From: Parahoeflea alexandrii
GTDB taxonomy: Bacteria > Pseudomonadota > Alphaproteobacteria > Rhizobiales > Rhizobiaceae
Reading direction: 5' to 3'
Length of the DNA: 64,000 nt
Assembly: GCF_027214025.1 (NCBI RefSeq)
Contig: NZ_JAPWHB010000009.1
Span: 62,001-126,000, forward strand
Positions 29,490 through 38,349 of the stretch are shown piece by piece. How positions within the stretch are numbered: position 1 is the first letter of the stretch; each line of letters starts with the position of its first letter. A program made the translations under genes and the position numbers. The notes beneath the pieces are model-generated. The model saw only the letters and a program-made list of their open reading frames with translations. It searched no databases and was not told the DNA's origin.

Positions 29490-29930
29490 GGACCGGAAAC
29501 GTATCGGTCCAGGCGGGGGGAAGGCCTCCGGGTGGTTGCCGTAACGTGCGGCAACCGCCTTGAGGAGGCAGGAACCAGCGTGGCTCCGCTGGCGGATTTG
29601 GTTGCCCGCAAGGGCGGCACGGTCCAGTCAGCCACCGGGACGACCTCGCAATCCGCAGCCGCCTGATGCACTGCATCATCTCAAAGGCGGAGGGGCGGGT
29701 TGGACAGCGGCCCGGGCCTGTGGCGAAGTTCTGCCCCGTCCCGCATCAACAGCGGTGGGGAGAAGCTCCGTGCCGGAAACCGCGCGACAAGCTTCCGCAG
29801 CGCCCCTCGTCCAGGGCGTGGCTCGGGGAAACCCGAAGAACACCGCGTCGGGTGAAAGCCCATGAAGCGGAGAAGCGAAGCGGCGACTGCCTGTCGGATG
29901 CGGACATCATCCGGCGAAATTCGGGCCGCG
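29490..29930. other. Strongly structured non-coding segment, candidate RNA
   Basis: About 440 bases without a convincing gene but with many consecutive strong stem-loops: GGACCG/CGGTCC (29490-29510), a coaxial stem GCCTCC/GGAGGC enclosing GGTTGCCG/CGGCAACC (29524-29569), CCAGCG/CGCTGG (29575-29592), GCCC-GCAA-GGGC with a GNRA loop (29604-29615), GATGCA/TGCATC (about 29664-29678), CGCCC/GGGCG (29801-29818) and TCGGG-GAAA-CCCGA with another GNRA loop (29823-29836). Several short frames exist on both strands but none resembles a protein family. I do not recognise it as RNase P RNA, tmRNA, SRP RNA or a known riboswitch. Strand is unresolved; the plus strand places GNRA loops correctly. Confidence 0.4.
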
Positions 29931-30066
29931 CGCGAGCCGCGCCACCGTTTACTCATCATTTCAGAAGGCAAAGCCCGCGGGCGGCCCTCCGGAATACGAG
30001 ACCCCTTCACAACCCGGCGGTTTTACCGCGCGGCGCCGTTGGCGCATGCCCGGCCGTCCGGACATG

Positions 30067-30097
30067 GAAAAGGCGTCCGGAGCAAAATCCGGACGCC
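30067..30097 (-). terminator. Terminator of the DUF7282-like gene
   Basis: On the minus strand a 9-bp stem GGCGTCCGG/CCGGACGCC (30072-30080 with 30089-30097) is followed by four T residues. Thirty-odd bases after the stop codon of the secreted-protein gene. Confidence 0.8.
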
Positions 30098-30130
30098 AGG
30101 TGCTGCCAACAGGGGGGCAGTGGTATCGCC

Positions 30131-30553
30131 TTATTTGGCGGTGACGACCGCCATGATGAGCTTGCCGTCGACGCGGACCGGGCCGTCTTCCTTGGCGCCG
30201 AGCGTGTATTCGAAAATGCCGGTCCTGGTGCCGCCTTCCTCGCCATGCAGCATCAGCATGAGCATGTCGCCGCTCTTGACCGGCTCGGTCAGGATGGCCG
30301 TGACGTCGGTGTTCTCGCCGGCCTTCAGCGGCGCGTAACCCACCACCGGGCCGGGCTTCATGTCGGCGTCGGTGCGGTGGACCACCAGCCAGCCATTGGC
30401 GCCGGCCATGATCTGGGATGCCGTGACGGTGCCGCCGGAGACGTCCTGGTCTTCACCCATCACCGAGAGGCCCGAGTGGCTGGCGGCAAGGGCCTGGGTC
30501 ACAAAAAGGCCGGCGGCAAACAGGGCGGAGGTGGTCAAAGCAGTCTTCTTCAT
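30131..30553 (-). CDS. Small secreted protein, DUF7282-like
   Basis: Protein of 140 residues with a clear Sec signal (KKTALTTSALFAAGLFVTQALA|AS) and a compact beta-rich domain containing GWLVVHRTDADMKPGPVVG and the C-terminal GKLIMAVVTAK; this matches the DUF7282 type of periplasmic proteins, whose function is unknown. ATG at 30553 preferred over the preceding ATG at 30556. Divergent from the DUF6665-like gene, with its own terminator. Confidence 0.8.
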   Translation of the reverse strand: MKKTALTTSALFAAGLFVTQALAASHSGLSVMGEDQDVSGGTVTASQIMAGANGWLVVHRTDADMKPGPVVGYAPLKAGENTDVTAILTEPVKSGDMLMLMLHGEEGGTRTGIFEYTLGAKEDGPVRVDGKLIMAVVTAK

Positions 30554-30750
30554 CACGATATCCTTCTCTTCTTCGATTCCGAATGACGCGAAAGCGCCGA
30601 CCCCCGCAAGGACGGGCGCGGCCCGGGGAAAGTTTCACCGGGGCAGCAATAATTCTTCGAAAGGCGAGATCCGGCCGGTCTTTTTTGATGCGGGCAGTTG
30701 ACCGGGCGGCTGATCCGGCCATCTTTTGTGCAGAAGGAAACGGGAAGCCG

Positions 30751-31092
30751 ATGCCGCTCAAACTACCGGGCGCAAACAGCCAGACCGCGACTGGCAACAC
30801 GTCCGTCGACGCCATCGCCCACGAAGCGATGGCCGAGACCGCGGCGGCACTCGGGCGTATCGGCAGAAAGCTCGAGGAAGCGCTCGCGGAACTGCGCCGG
30901 CACGATGCCACCCCCGGCTCCAACCGTGACCGCGAGGACCTGGTCCAGGCGGCCGCCGACTGCGCCTGGGTGATGTTCATCCAGCGCGATTATCTCGGGC
31001 TGAAAACGGATCACCATCTGTTTGCCTGCTATGACATTCCGAGAGAGGTTCTCAACCGGGTCGGCGTGCGCCGGGCCACTCGCCAGGTCTGA
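30751..31092 (+). CDS. DUF6665-like small conserved protein
   Basis: Protein of 113 residues: predicted helical, with AETAAALGRIGRKLEEALAELRRHD (in part: ALGRIGRKLEEAL) and the conserved C-terminal segment FIQRDYLGL ... YDIPREVLNRVG. It resembles the DUF6665 family seen in Rhizobiales; function unknown. ATG 30751 preferred because AGGAAACGGGAAG precedes it and the family begins there; the frame is open further upstream to 30583 without similarity. Confidence 0.7.
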   Translation: MPLKLPGANSQTATGNTSVDAIAHEAMAETAAALGRIGRKLEEALAELRRHDATPGSNRDREDLVQAAADCAWVMFIQRDYLGLKTDHHLFACYDIPREVLNRVGVRRATRQV

Positions 31093-31149
31093 CCTCTGTG
31101 CGCTCCGCTTGTCCTGCACCGGCTCGGCTGCCGACGCAGGATTGCCGGT

Positions 31150-31773
31150 TCAGCTGTGCGCGAAGATATCGGTCTCGTCCCAGCCCAGCAGGTCGAGCTT
31201 GGCGCGGGTCGGCAGGAAATCGAAACAGGCCTTGGCATGGGCTTCCCGGCCATCACGGACGAGGCGTTCGGTGAGCTTTTCGGTCAGCGCGTGCAGATGC
31301 AGAACGTCGGACGCCGCGTAATCGAGCTGCGCCGGTGTCAGCTTCTCCGCGGCCCAGTCAGACGATTGCTGTTGCTTGGACAGATCAATCTCCAGCAGTT
31401 CCTTGGTGACGTCCTTGAGGCCGTGGCGGTCGGTGTAGGTGCGGGTCAGCCGCGAGGCAATCTTGGTGCAGAACACCGGCGTGGCGGTGACGCCGAAGGC
31501 ATTGTAGAGCACGGCGATGTCGAAGCGGCCGTAATGGAACAGCTTGCGCTTCCTGCGGTCTTTCAGCAGCGCCACCAGATTGGGCGCCCGCTTCTGGCCG
31601 CTGGCGATCTGGATCACGTCGGCGGTTCCGTCGCCCGGCGACAGCTGCACGACACAGAGCCGGTCGCGGCGCGGCACCAGGCCAAGCGTCTCGGTGTCGA
31701 TGGCAATGTCGCCCGTGTAGCGGGCCATTGCCTCATCGGAGATGTCGCCCTTGTGGCTGCGGATTTCGGCCAT
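31150..31773 (-). CDS. Ribonuclease D-type 3'-5' exonuclease, single-domain
   Basis: Protein of 207 residues carrying only the DEDDy exonuclease domain: YTGDIAIDTETLGL (Exo I, Asp-x-Glu), LFHYGRFDIAVLYN (Exo II, Asp), and QLDYAASDVLHLHAL (Exo III, Tyr-x-x-x-Asp). The HRDC domains of full RNase D are absent, as is common in alphaproteobacteria. It trims structured RNA 3' ends. ATG 31773 chosen at the start of homology (MAEIRSHKGDI). Confidence 0.9.
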   Translation of the reverse strand: MAEIRSHKGDISDEAMARYTGDIAIDTETLGLVPRRDRLCVVQLSPGDGTADVIQIASGQKRAPNLVALLKDRRKRKLFHYGRFDIAVLYNAFGVTATPVFCTKIASRLTRTYTDRHGLKDVTKELLEIDLSKQQQSSDWAAEKLTPAQLDYAASDVLHLHALTEKLTERLVRDGREAHAKACFDFLPTRAKLDLLGWDETDIFAHS

Positions 31774-31885
31774 TTTCAAGTGTCCCTGTCTGCTCTGCAA
31801 ATGCATGTCCTGCGGCGTCCCTTGTGCATCCAACAGGATGCGCGGCGCTGCAACGGCTATAGCGTGCGCACCGGCAGGCGCGCAA

Positions 31886-31912
31886 CAAAACGGCCGGGCA
31901 AGAGCCCGGCCG
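31886..31912 (-). terminator. Terminator of the BMP-family gene
   Basis: On the minus strand CGGCCGGGC-TCTT-GCCCGGCCG (31891-31912) runs into TTTT G. A 9-bp GC-only stem about 40 bases after the stop codon of the gene at 31951. Confidence 0.88.
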
Positions 31913-31950
31913 CATGGTCTTCAGATCGGCGAGACCGCCGGACAACCGCC

Positions 31951-32943
31951 TCAGTACGGGCAGTTGTTGTCCGACATGTAGTCGTGGACGGAGATCTTGC
32001 CGGCAATGATGTCGGCCTTGGCGGCTTCCACGGCAGCCTTCATCTCGTCGGTGACGAGCGAGGCGTTGTTCTCGTCCATGGCGTAGTCGACGCCGCCCTC
32101 GGCCAGGCCGAGCGAGCTGAAGCCATAGGAGAACGTGCCGTTCTTGGCATCCATGAAGGCATTGTAGACAGCCACATCGACGCGCTTGACCATCGAAGTC
32201 AGCACATGGCCGGGCTGCAGGCCGTTCTGGTTGGAATCGACGCCGATGCCGAGCTTGCCGGCGTCAGCGGCGGTCTGCAGCACGCCGATGCCGGTGCCGC
32301 CGGCAGCCGCATAGACCACATCGGAGCCCTGATCGATCTGCGACTTGGTGATTTCACCGCCCTTGACCGGGTCGTTCCATGCATCCGGCGTCGTGCCGGT
32401 CATGGCTTCAAGCACCTTGGCGTCGGCTTTGGTTGCCATCACGCCGCCCTTGTAGCCGCAGGAGAACTTGCGGATCAGCGGAATGTCCATGCCGCCGATG
32501 AAGCTGACAGTACCGGTCTGGGACGCCTTGGCGGCCATCACGCCGACCAGGTAGGAGCCTTCCTGTTCCTTGTAGACCACGGAACGGACGTTTGGCGCTT
32601 CGACGACCATGTCGATGATGGCGAAATTGGTGTCCGGATATTCCGGCGCGATCTTCTCAAGCGCCGCACCCCAGGAGAAACCGGCCATGACGATCGGGTT
32701 GTTGCCGTCCTTGGCGAAGCGGCGGAGGGCCTGCTCGCGCTGCGCGTCATTGGCGATTTCGAAATCGCGGTAATCAATCCCGGTCTCGGTCTTGAACTTC
32801 TCGGCGCCGCCATAGGCAGCCTCATTGAAGGATTTGTCGAACTTGCCGCCGAGGTCATAGATGATTGCCGGCTTGATGTCGGCGGCCATGGCGGTCGCCG
32901 ACATGGCGGCCATAGCGAGGAAGCTCAAAAGCGTGCGTTTCAT
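31951..32943 (-). CDS. BMP-family ABC transporter substrate-binding protein
   Basis: Periplasmic binding protein of 330 residues with Sec signal (KRTLLSFLAMAAMSATAMA|AD) and the basic-membrane-protein/PnrA fold: IYDLGGKFDKSFNEAAYGG, GYKGGVMATKADAKVLE, VVYAAAGGTGIGVLQ and DSNQNGLQPGHVLTSM (parts shown). Members bind purine nucleosides for BmpA-type ABC importers. The ATPase and permease genes that normally accompany it are absent from both sides here, so it must pair with components encoded elsewhere or act alone. Confidence 0.92.
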   Translation of the reverse strand: MKRTLLSFLAMAAMSATAMAADIKPAIIYDLGGKFDKSFNEAAYGGAEKFKTETGIDYRDFEIANDAQREQALRRFAKDGNNPIVMAGFSWGAALEKIAPEYPDTNFAIIDMVVEAPNVRSVVYKEQEGSYLVGVMAAKASQTGTVSFIGGMDIPLIRKFSCGYKGGVMATKADAKVLEAMTGTTPDAWNDPVKGGEITKSQIDQGSDVVYAAAGGTGIGVLQTAADAGKLGIGVDSNQNGLQPGHVLTSMVKRVDVAVYNAFMDAKNGTFSYGFSSLGLAEGGVDYAMDENNASLVTDEMKAAVEAAKADIIAGKISVHDYMSDNNCPY

Positions 32944-33150
32944 GATGTGCAGCCCTGTAGGTTACTTGTTGATCTTGTTGTTCCTCCCGCATGCCCCTTC
33001 GGGCAGACCTGCGGAAACAGCCGGCCGTTGACGGCCGGAAGGGCATATCCTTGCATGGCTTTTGAGAAAAATCCAACGCCGATTTCAGTCGATCCCGGAT
33101 AACGCAAACTCACCTTGCGGAAGCTTTGCGACCGGCCAGGCCGATGGGCT

Positions 33151-33804
33151 TCAGCCGGTCGCAGGGAAGCGGACGCCGGTGCCCTTGAGCACGGACTGGG
33201 TGCCGGGATTTCGGGCCGCATGCTGCTGGTGACTGGCTTCGGCATAGTAGAATGCCTCAAGCGGAGCGATGGTGGTGACGATCCTGCCGGTGTGGCCAGC
33301 CTGTTTGAGCGCCGCCTGATAGGCGTCCCGGGCCTGCCCGGCCTGCAAGGCCTGTCGGTCGCCGGTGGTGAAGATCGCCGAGCGGAAAAAGGTGCCGATG
33401 TCGCTGCCCTGGCGCATGGACTGGGTCGGATCATGGCTTTCGAAAAAGACCTTCAGCAGCGCGTCGTAGCCGGTCACGGAGGGATCGAACACCACCATGA
33501 CCGTTTCGGCGTGGCCGGTCAGGCTCGACAGGACTTCCTGGTAGGTGGGGTTGGGGGTAAAGCCACCGGCATAGCCGACCGCGGTGACATGGACGCCGGG
33601 CAAGGTCCAGAACAGCTGCTCGGCGCTGGAAAACCGGCCCATGGCGAAACAGGCGATCTCGAGACCATCGGCAAAGGGCGGCTTCAACGGCCGGCCATTG
33701 ACGACGTGGGCAGGTGCCGTCTCGACCGGCTCGGCGCGGCCCGCCAGCGCTTCCGCGGCGGTCGGCATCGTGGTCTTGCGCTGGAACATCTCGACAAGAA
33801 ACAT
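33151..33804 (-). CDS. MsrA-like protein lacking the catalytic cysteine
   Basis: Protein of 217 residues of the peptide methionine-(S)-sulfoxide reductase family: VGYAGGFTPNPTYQEVLSSLTGHAETV, HDPTQ and RSAIF are unmistakable (parts shown). The catalytic GCFW motif, however, reads GRFS (residues 56-59), so Arg57 replaces the nucleophilic Cys; the following Tyr-Arg of Q-Y-R-S is F-R-S and the EDYHQ segment is EASHQ. A Cys at 52 is four residues off register. It is therefore probably not a classical MsrA. Annotated automatically it would be called msrA. No partner gene is evident. Confidence 0.85.
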   Translation of the reverse strand: MFLVEMFQRKTTMPTAAEALAGRAEPVETAPAHVVNGRPLKPPFADGLEIACFAMGRFSSAEQLFWTLPGVHVTAVGYAGGFTPNPTYQEVLSSLTGHAETVMVVFDPSVTGYDALLKVFFESHDPTQSMRQGSDIGTFFRSAIFTTGDRQALQAGQARDAYQAALKQAGHTGRIVTTIAPLEAFYYAEASHQQHAARNPGTQSVLKGTGVRFPATG

Positions 33805-33975
33805 GGCTCACCCTTTGCCTGCCCGGCTTTCCTCTCCGGATCAAACCCGATCCGGTGCTATGCCTGGCTTGTTCACACCGGCCCCGCGAGTATGCACCGG
33901 GCGGGCCGCGGGCCACAACCGCCCCGATCCCCGCATCACCATCCCCACATCACCGGGCCAGCATGCCCGCCGCCG

Positions 33976-34293
33976 TCAGGCCGCAAACCGGCCCGCAGGC
34001 CTGGTGCGGCGATAGCCTGCAAGATAAAACAGCAGCGAAAAGGCCAGGAACACGGCGCTCGACGGCTGCTGCAGCGCCCATTGCAGCCCCGTCTCCCAGG
34101 CCGGGCCCGGCAGGTAGCGGGCGACCAGGTCCTGCAGGAACGCCAGCGTGTCTGGGCTGTTGGCTGTCCAGGCGGCAATCAGCGGCGTCAGCACCAGTTC
34201 GCCGGCGGCGACCGACTGAATGGCGTCGACCAGCCCGGCCAGCACCGCGAACACCAGGAAAATCAAGCTCAGCACCCGCGCGACAAATCGCAT
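33976..34293 (-). CDS. Small two-helix membrane protein
   Basis: Protein of 105 residues with a hydrophobic helix at 5-25 and another at about 80-97 joined by a loop containing TLAFLQDLVARYLPGPAWE. Conserved hypothetical of Rhizobiales by style; function unknown. Begins ATG 34293. Confidence 0.65.
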   Translation of the reverse strand: MRFVARVLSLIFLVFAVLAGLVDAIQSVAAGELVLTPLIAAWTANSPDTLAFLQDLVARYLPGPAWETGLQWALQQPSSAVFLAFSLLFYLAGYRRTRPAGRFAA

Positions 34294-34902
34294 TTCGTCC
34301 TCCGGTCAGACAGCCTTGCCGCGATCACATCAGACGCCGGCATCGCAACCCAGACCCGTGACATAGAGGCCCGAAAACCATCATGCAATGGCTGGAGCCG
34401 ATCATCTATGGCTGGAAGCGATTTGATGGACAGGGTTTTTCGTGTCCGCGAGGAAAAACCGCAAGCGCGATGCAGCGTATCGTGCGAGGAATTTGACGAC
34501 GCTGTTGCGGAAAAGACGTCCAAGCCTGGCGAAGCGGCCGGCTGGACCAGAATCAATGCATCATGATCGCCTGAACTTGGCCTTTCGCGCCCTGGACGGC
34601 GTCGCGCGAGGCTGACGGCGCTGGCGCCGCGTCGCCTCGCGCTCCTTGCCAGATCACGAAATTCCGGCGTTCAAACGGTTCCATCCAAAGATGATCGGCT
34701 CCAGTTGGCCGCCGCCGCCGCGTCCGCCTGGATTTATGTCGCCACAACCGGCAAATAGCGGTTGCCAAGAGGAGCGTCTTGACTATAGTGCCGCCCGATC
34801 CGGACCGGGAAATTTGGTGCTTGCACACCGATGAACCGCGGCAGGGCGACCGCCTTGACAGCGGGCGGCATGGCCGGGTACTTGCCCGTCAGACGGATAT
34901 GC
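34294..34902. other. Intergenic region before tRNA-Ser, no gene seen
   Basis: About 600 bases. Short frames on both strands have no recognisable similarity, no signal peptide and no good ribosome-binding site. I see nothing I can support apart from presumed promoter sequence for tRNA-Ser at the right end. Confidence 0.5.
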
Positions 34903-34992
34903 GGAGAGGTGGCCGAGTGGTCGAAGGCGCACGCCTGGAAAGTGTGTAGGCGGGGAACCGTCTCGAGGGTTCGAATCCCTCTCTCTCCGCCA
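34903..34992 (+). tRNA. tRNA-Ser (anticodon GGA)
   Basis: Class II cloverleaf of 90 bases including an encoded CCA: acceptor GGAGAGG, D arm GCCGAGTGGTCGAAGGC, anticodon arm CACGC-CTGGAAA-GTGTG with anticodon GGA, long variable arm, T arm GAGGGTTCGAATCCCTC. Its 3' end (34975-34992) serves as the integration site of the island that follows; the gene is left intact by the insertion. Confidence 0.97.
34975..34992 (+). repeat. attL core (3' end of tRNA-Ser)
   Basis: The last 18 bases of the tRNA gene, ATCCCTCTCTCTCCGCCA, recur at 52126-52143 with one C-to-T difference. Integrase gene starts 91 bases to the right. Direct-repeat boundary of the genomic island. Confidence 0.85.
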
Positions 34993-35082
34993 GCCCCTCG
35001 GGGCCCCAAAAGCGGAACTTCCCAAGTTTTTGATAGATATGTTTTTTTTGAAACGGGCCGCCCAAAGCAAGGGTCGTTCCAA

Positions 35083-36945
35083 ATGTCAGAAACGCGCACT
35101 ACATCGTTCCCCAAATCGTCGTATGTATCATCCGAAAACGTGGAAATGATTTCCGCGAAGCAGCGCAAGAAAGCTCGCCCCCGTTCCTCGCCTGGCCTTT
35201 ACCTGATCAAAACAGGTTCGGCCTATATGTTTCAAATGCGACTGCCCAAGGAGATCGCCCCGGACTGCAAGCGACCCATTCGCATCGGTCTTGGTGTCAT
35301 ACCGAAAGCCGAAGCTCGAAGGATCGCCGATCAACTGGCGGCCATCGCACGACAGAAGTTCAAACAGATCGGGACCGCGATGGCTGCAGGCGATGAAACG
35401 GAATTCTGGCCGCTGATGGAGGACATGCTCGGGTTTGCGGAGAGGGACGCTTCCACTGAAGTGGATTCGAGCCAGCGAGCGTTGTTGGCCGTCACCATGC
35501 TCCTGAAATCGGCGCTCTATGACATGCGCGGGCCGGTGCCCAAACTGACGGCTGAACAGGAAAACAACTTCGCAATGATGCGCGGGCTTGTGAGGCTCGG
35601 TCAGGAGAAGGCGCGCAAGGACGCTGGGGAAGACTACGACAAGAATCTTGGCGACAATGCCGAAGTGCTGGCCGAGCGGCTTGTCGACAGATTCCAGAAC
35701 GATCCCGCGGCGGCTTTGACACCGCCATCCGAAAACAGCCCTCGAACCAAGGGTAAGATCAGCGCTCGAAGCGGACTCATCAATTCGAAGGTGGAAAATG
35801 AAGCCGACAAGGATCGGAGATACATCCAGCGTGATCCATCCACAAAGCCGCTGTTCAGTGAAGCAGCAAGCGCATATCTCGCTCAAAGGGTCACGGACAT
35901 GGGAGAGACGAGCAAGGACATCGGCACTGCGGAAACGCGGCTGAGCCTCTTCGTTGACCTCATCGGGGACCATCCCATCGATCGCTACACACCTACCGAT
36001 CTTCAAGCTTTCATCAATCTGATCAAATTCTGGCCACCAAAGGAAAAGCATCGACCGCTGAACCTTTCGGCAAGGGAAATCATCGACGGCAATCGGGACT
36101 ACAGCAAGGGAAGACTGGCGAAGTCCACGTTGCAGAACGGGTACATGGGTGTCATCAAGCCCGTGTTCAGCGACGCAGCCCCACGATACGATTTTGATAA
36201 CCCCGTGAAGAACGTGGCGCTGAAATATCCAAAAAGTGCCCGACAGAAAGTTCCTGCAGAGCCGCTGTCGTCCAAGAAGCTGAACCAGCTTTTCCGGACT
36301 TGCGTCCAGTCGCCCTACATCGATGACGTCATGCTTCCGCCGCTTGGATTGCTGACCAGCCGCCGCCTGGGCCTGCTTGCGCATCTTGTTGGTACTGACA
36401 TCAAGGAAAAGTTCGAGGGCATTTGGGTTGCGGAAGCTACCGGCCTTGTCGAGATAAATGGAAAGTGGACCCGTCGTCCGATCAAGACATCAGAAAGCGG
36501 ACGGTATTTCGTCCTGCACAATTTCCTGGTCGAGATTGGATATGTCGAGTGGGCGAGAAACCAAGGTGAGCGATTCCTGTTCCCGCAACTCATGAATCTC
36601 GTTGATCCGTCAAAAACCGCTTCGCAATATATGCGTCGACTTTTTGACAGGGCGGGAATCAAGGAATCGCCTGGCGAACGGTTCCATTCCTTGCGCGGGG
36701 ATTACATCACGCAAGCCCGTGAAGAGAAGAAGATCGGGGAGCGGGAAAGGCGAATGCAGGCAGGGCATGCGGTCACCGGTGACGACCACAACAAATATGG
36801 GTGGAAGACACTCACCGAATCGGAGGCAGAGTTGTTTGCGAACTTACCGCTGAATCCAAAGATCGACTTCACAGTATTCCGTAACCTGGATTTTGATAAG
36901 CTGGCGAGAGCCAGACGGCAGAACAAACTAATGATAAGTGCGTAA
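35083..36945 (+). CDS. Tyrosine recombinase / phage-type integrase (island integrase)
   Basis: Protein of 620 residues. Near residues 45-80 is a DUF6538-like arm ([21 protein letters not shown] in part), a core-binding domain follows around 270-400, and the C-terminal catalytic domain holds Arg in [15 protein letters not shown], the HSLR box (FHSLRGDYI), and [13 protein letters not shown] with the nucleophilic Tyr. ATG 35083 is the first plausible start after the tRNA; ATG 35146 is an alternative. Base composition is clearly lower in GC than the chromosome. It sits 91 bases from tRNA-Ser and should catalyse integration into that gene's 3' end. Confidence 0.92.
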   Translation: MSETRTTSFPKSSYVSSENVEMISAKQRKKARPRSSPGLYLIKTGSAYMFQMRLPKEIAPDCKRPIRIGLGVIPKAEARRIADQLAAIARQKFKQIGTAMAAGDETEFWPLMEDMLGFAERDASTEVDSSQRALLAVTMLLKSALYDMRGPVPKLTAEQENNFAMMRGLVRLGQEKARKDAGEDYDKNLGDNAEVLAERLVDRFQNDPAAALTPPSENSPRTKGKISARSGLINSKVENEADKDRRYIQRDPSTKPLFSEAASAYLAQRVTDMGETSKDIGTAETRLSLFVDLIGDHPIDRYTPTDLQAFINLIKFWPPKEKHRPLNLSAREIIDGNRDYSKGRLAKSTLQNGYMGVIKPVFSDAAPRYDFDNPVKNVALKYPKSARQKVPAEPLSSKKLNQLFRTCVQSPYIDDVMLPPLGLLTSRRLGLLAHLVGTDIKEKFEGIWVAEATGLVEINGKWTRRPIKTSESGRYFVLHNFLVEIGYVEWARNQGERFLFPQLMNLVDPSKTASQYMRRLFDRAGIKESPGERFHSLRGDYITQAREEKKIGERERRMQAGHAVTGDDHNKYGWKTLTESEAELFANLPLNPKIDFTVFRNLDFDKLARARRQNKLMISA

Positions 36946-37335
36946 AGCTCGCTTGCAGCCTGCAGGAAAGACGAGATCACCACGCGCTCCTGCAGATGAA
37001 CGTTGTCGGCGAATAAAACCCTGAGTTTTCGCGACAAGGCGGCGGCCAGGGGAGCGGAGAACGTCGTCAGCAAAATCCTGGCGTTGGCCTCGGCCTTCAC
37101 TATCCTTGCCACGCGATGAAGCGCCACCACTGTCTTGCCGGTGCCGGCAGAGCCGACAATGCGGACAGGACCTGAATAATCCCGCTCCACCAGCGCCCGT
37201 TGCGACGGATGCAGGAAGACCGCCCATTTCTCGAAGGGCTGGTCCAGCGCTGCCGCAAGCTCTTCATGGTCTTCCAGAATGCGGAAACGGCGTTGGGAGC
37301 CAAGAAAGTTGCTCCCTGCCCTCGCCTGCGCGCTT
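36946..37335 (-). pseudogene. UvrD/Rep-type helicase fragment
   Basis: An uninterrupted minus-strand frame reads as an internal piece of a superfamily 1 helicase: FEKWAVFLHPSQRALVERDYSGPVR (parts), then Walker A VGSAGTGKTVVALHRV and LLTTFSAPLAAAL. It has no start codon, no remaining helicase motifs and stops making sense exactly at the end of the integrase gene, while its other end abuts the stop of the LysR gene. About 130 residues remain of a protein that is normally 600-1100 residues long; a recombination remnant. Confidence 0.8.
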
Positions 37336-38349
37336 TCAGGGCAGTTCGAAATACCGTTCGGCCATTGCGCCAGCCCAGCGGTCCCGATCCGGCTGCGGGT
37401 GATGGCCGACGGCTTTGGGTTCCTGCCTGCCGGAATAGGATTGCGATATCAGCTGGGTGTTCAGGGCGAAGCGCGTCAGTTCCGCCATCAGATTTTCACG
37501 CAGGATCTGTTCGGTCGGGGTCAGTGAAATCCGCCGGGTCCGGACTACCACGCCAACGTCGGGCCCGCCGACAATACGGTCGACCACACAGTCGATCGTC
37601 GCGGTTTCCGCGACCAATGCAACGATGGGAACGAAGGCGCTCCAACTTGACTGGGCGGCCAGGTTGACTGCCGCGGAGATCGAGTTGATCTCAATGGATT
37701 TCGCAGGTTTCACACCATACCCGGCGAACATGCGGTCTGCCACGGTACGCAGCGGATTGCCTTTCGGCGGCAGGATGATGTTGCGGGTGGCGAGTTCGGC
37801 CGGCAGGATATCGCGCGAGACGCCGCGCTCGTGCCTGCCGGTCACCAGAACGCATTGGCTGACAGCCCCCTGGTTGATCGTGTCGCTGTCGCAAACGTCG
37901 TTCTCGGAGACGATCAGGTTCAGATGTCCCTCGCGCAAACGGGCTTCCAACACTTCCCCGCTGGCCTCCTCCACATTCAGCGTAATGCCGGGATAGGCTG
38001 CGGCGAAACGGGCAAGAACCGGCGGCAGGATGCAACGGCTTAGCCAAGGCACCACCCCAAGCGAGATGCTGGTGCCAGACTCCGTCCCGGGCTGTTCCTT
38101 CAGATCCGAAACCGCCTCGTCATATTCCCTCAGCAGCCGCTGGCAATGCAAATAGTAAAGTTCACCCTGCGCTGTCGGTTTGACGGTCCGGGTTCCCCTG
38201 TCGAACAGCCGTATACCGACGACCTGTTCAATTTTCTTGACCTGTTGAGAGATCCCCGACTGTGTGGCATTCATGCGGAATGCGGCTCCGGTGAAAGAGC
38301 GTTCCTCGTAGACCGCCACGAAAGTTCTGAATTCACGCAAATAGCACAA
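37336..38349 (-). CDS. LysR-family transcriptional regulator (island cargo)
   Basis: LysR-type regulator of 337 residues: helix-turn-helix FVAVYEERSFTGAAFRMNATQSGISQQVKKIE (in parts) at residues 9-60 and a periplasmic-binding-like effector domain. The C-terminus runs about 25 residues past the usual end (QSYSGRQEPKAVGHHPQPDRDRW...). Start is TTG at 38349; the only ATG close to the good AAGGAG sequence upstream is out of frame, so either TTG is used or a small indel has altered the start. Same strand as, and last after, the hyuBA-ABC-dipeptidase genes, with a 257-base gap; probable regulator of that operon. Confidence 0.85.
   Translation of the reverse strand: MCYLREFRTFVAVYEERSFTGAAFRMNATQSGISQQVKKIEQVVGIRLFDRGTRTVKPTAQGELYYLHCQRLLREYDEAVSDLKEQPGTESGTSISLGVVPWLSRCILPPVLARFAAAYPGITLNVEEASGEVLEARLREGHLNLIVSENDVCDSDTINQGAVSQCVLVTGRHERGVSRDILPAELATRNIILPPKGNPLRTVADRMFAGYGVKPAKSIEINSISAAVNLAAQSSWSAFVPIVALVAETATIDCVVDRIVGGPDVGVVVRTRRISLTPTEQILRENLMAELTRFALNTQLISQSYSGRQEPKAVGHHPQPDRDRWAGAMAERYFELP

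Noticed and set aside
29490-29930. Identification as RNase P RNA, tmRNA or cobalamin riboswitch
   Set aside because: The P4 signature GGAAAGTCC of RNase P, a T-arm and tag frame of tmRNA and the B12 box were all looked for and not found, so only an unspecific structured segment is reported.
31156-33102. Very long open frame on the plus strand (over 600 codons) antisense to the RNase D and BMP genes
   Set aside because: Encodes a His/Arg/Gly-rich sequence without family features; such antisense frames arise from GC-rich codon bias in the real genes on the other strand.
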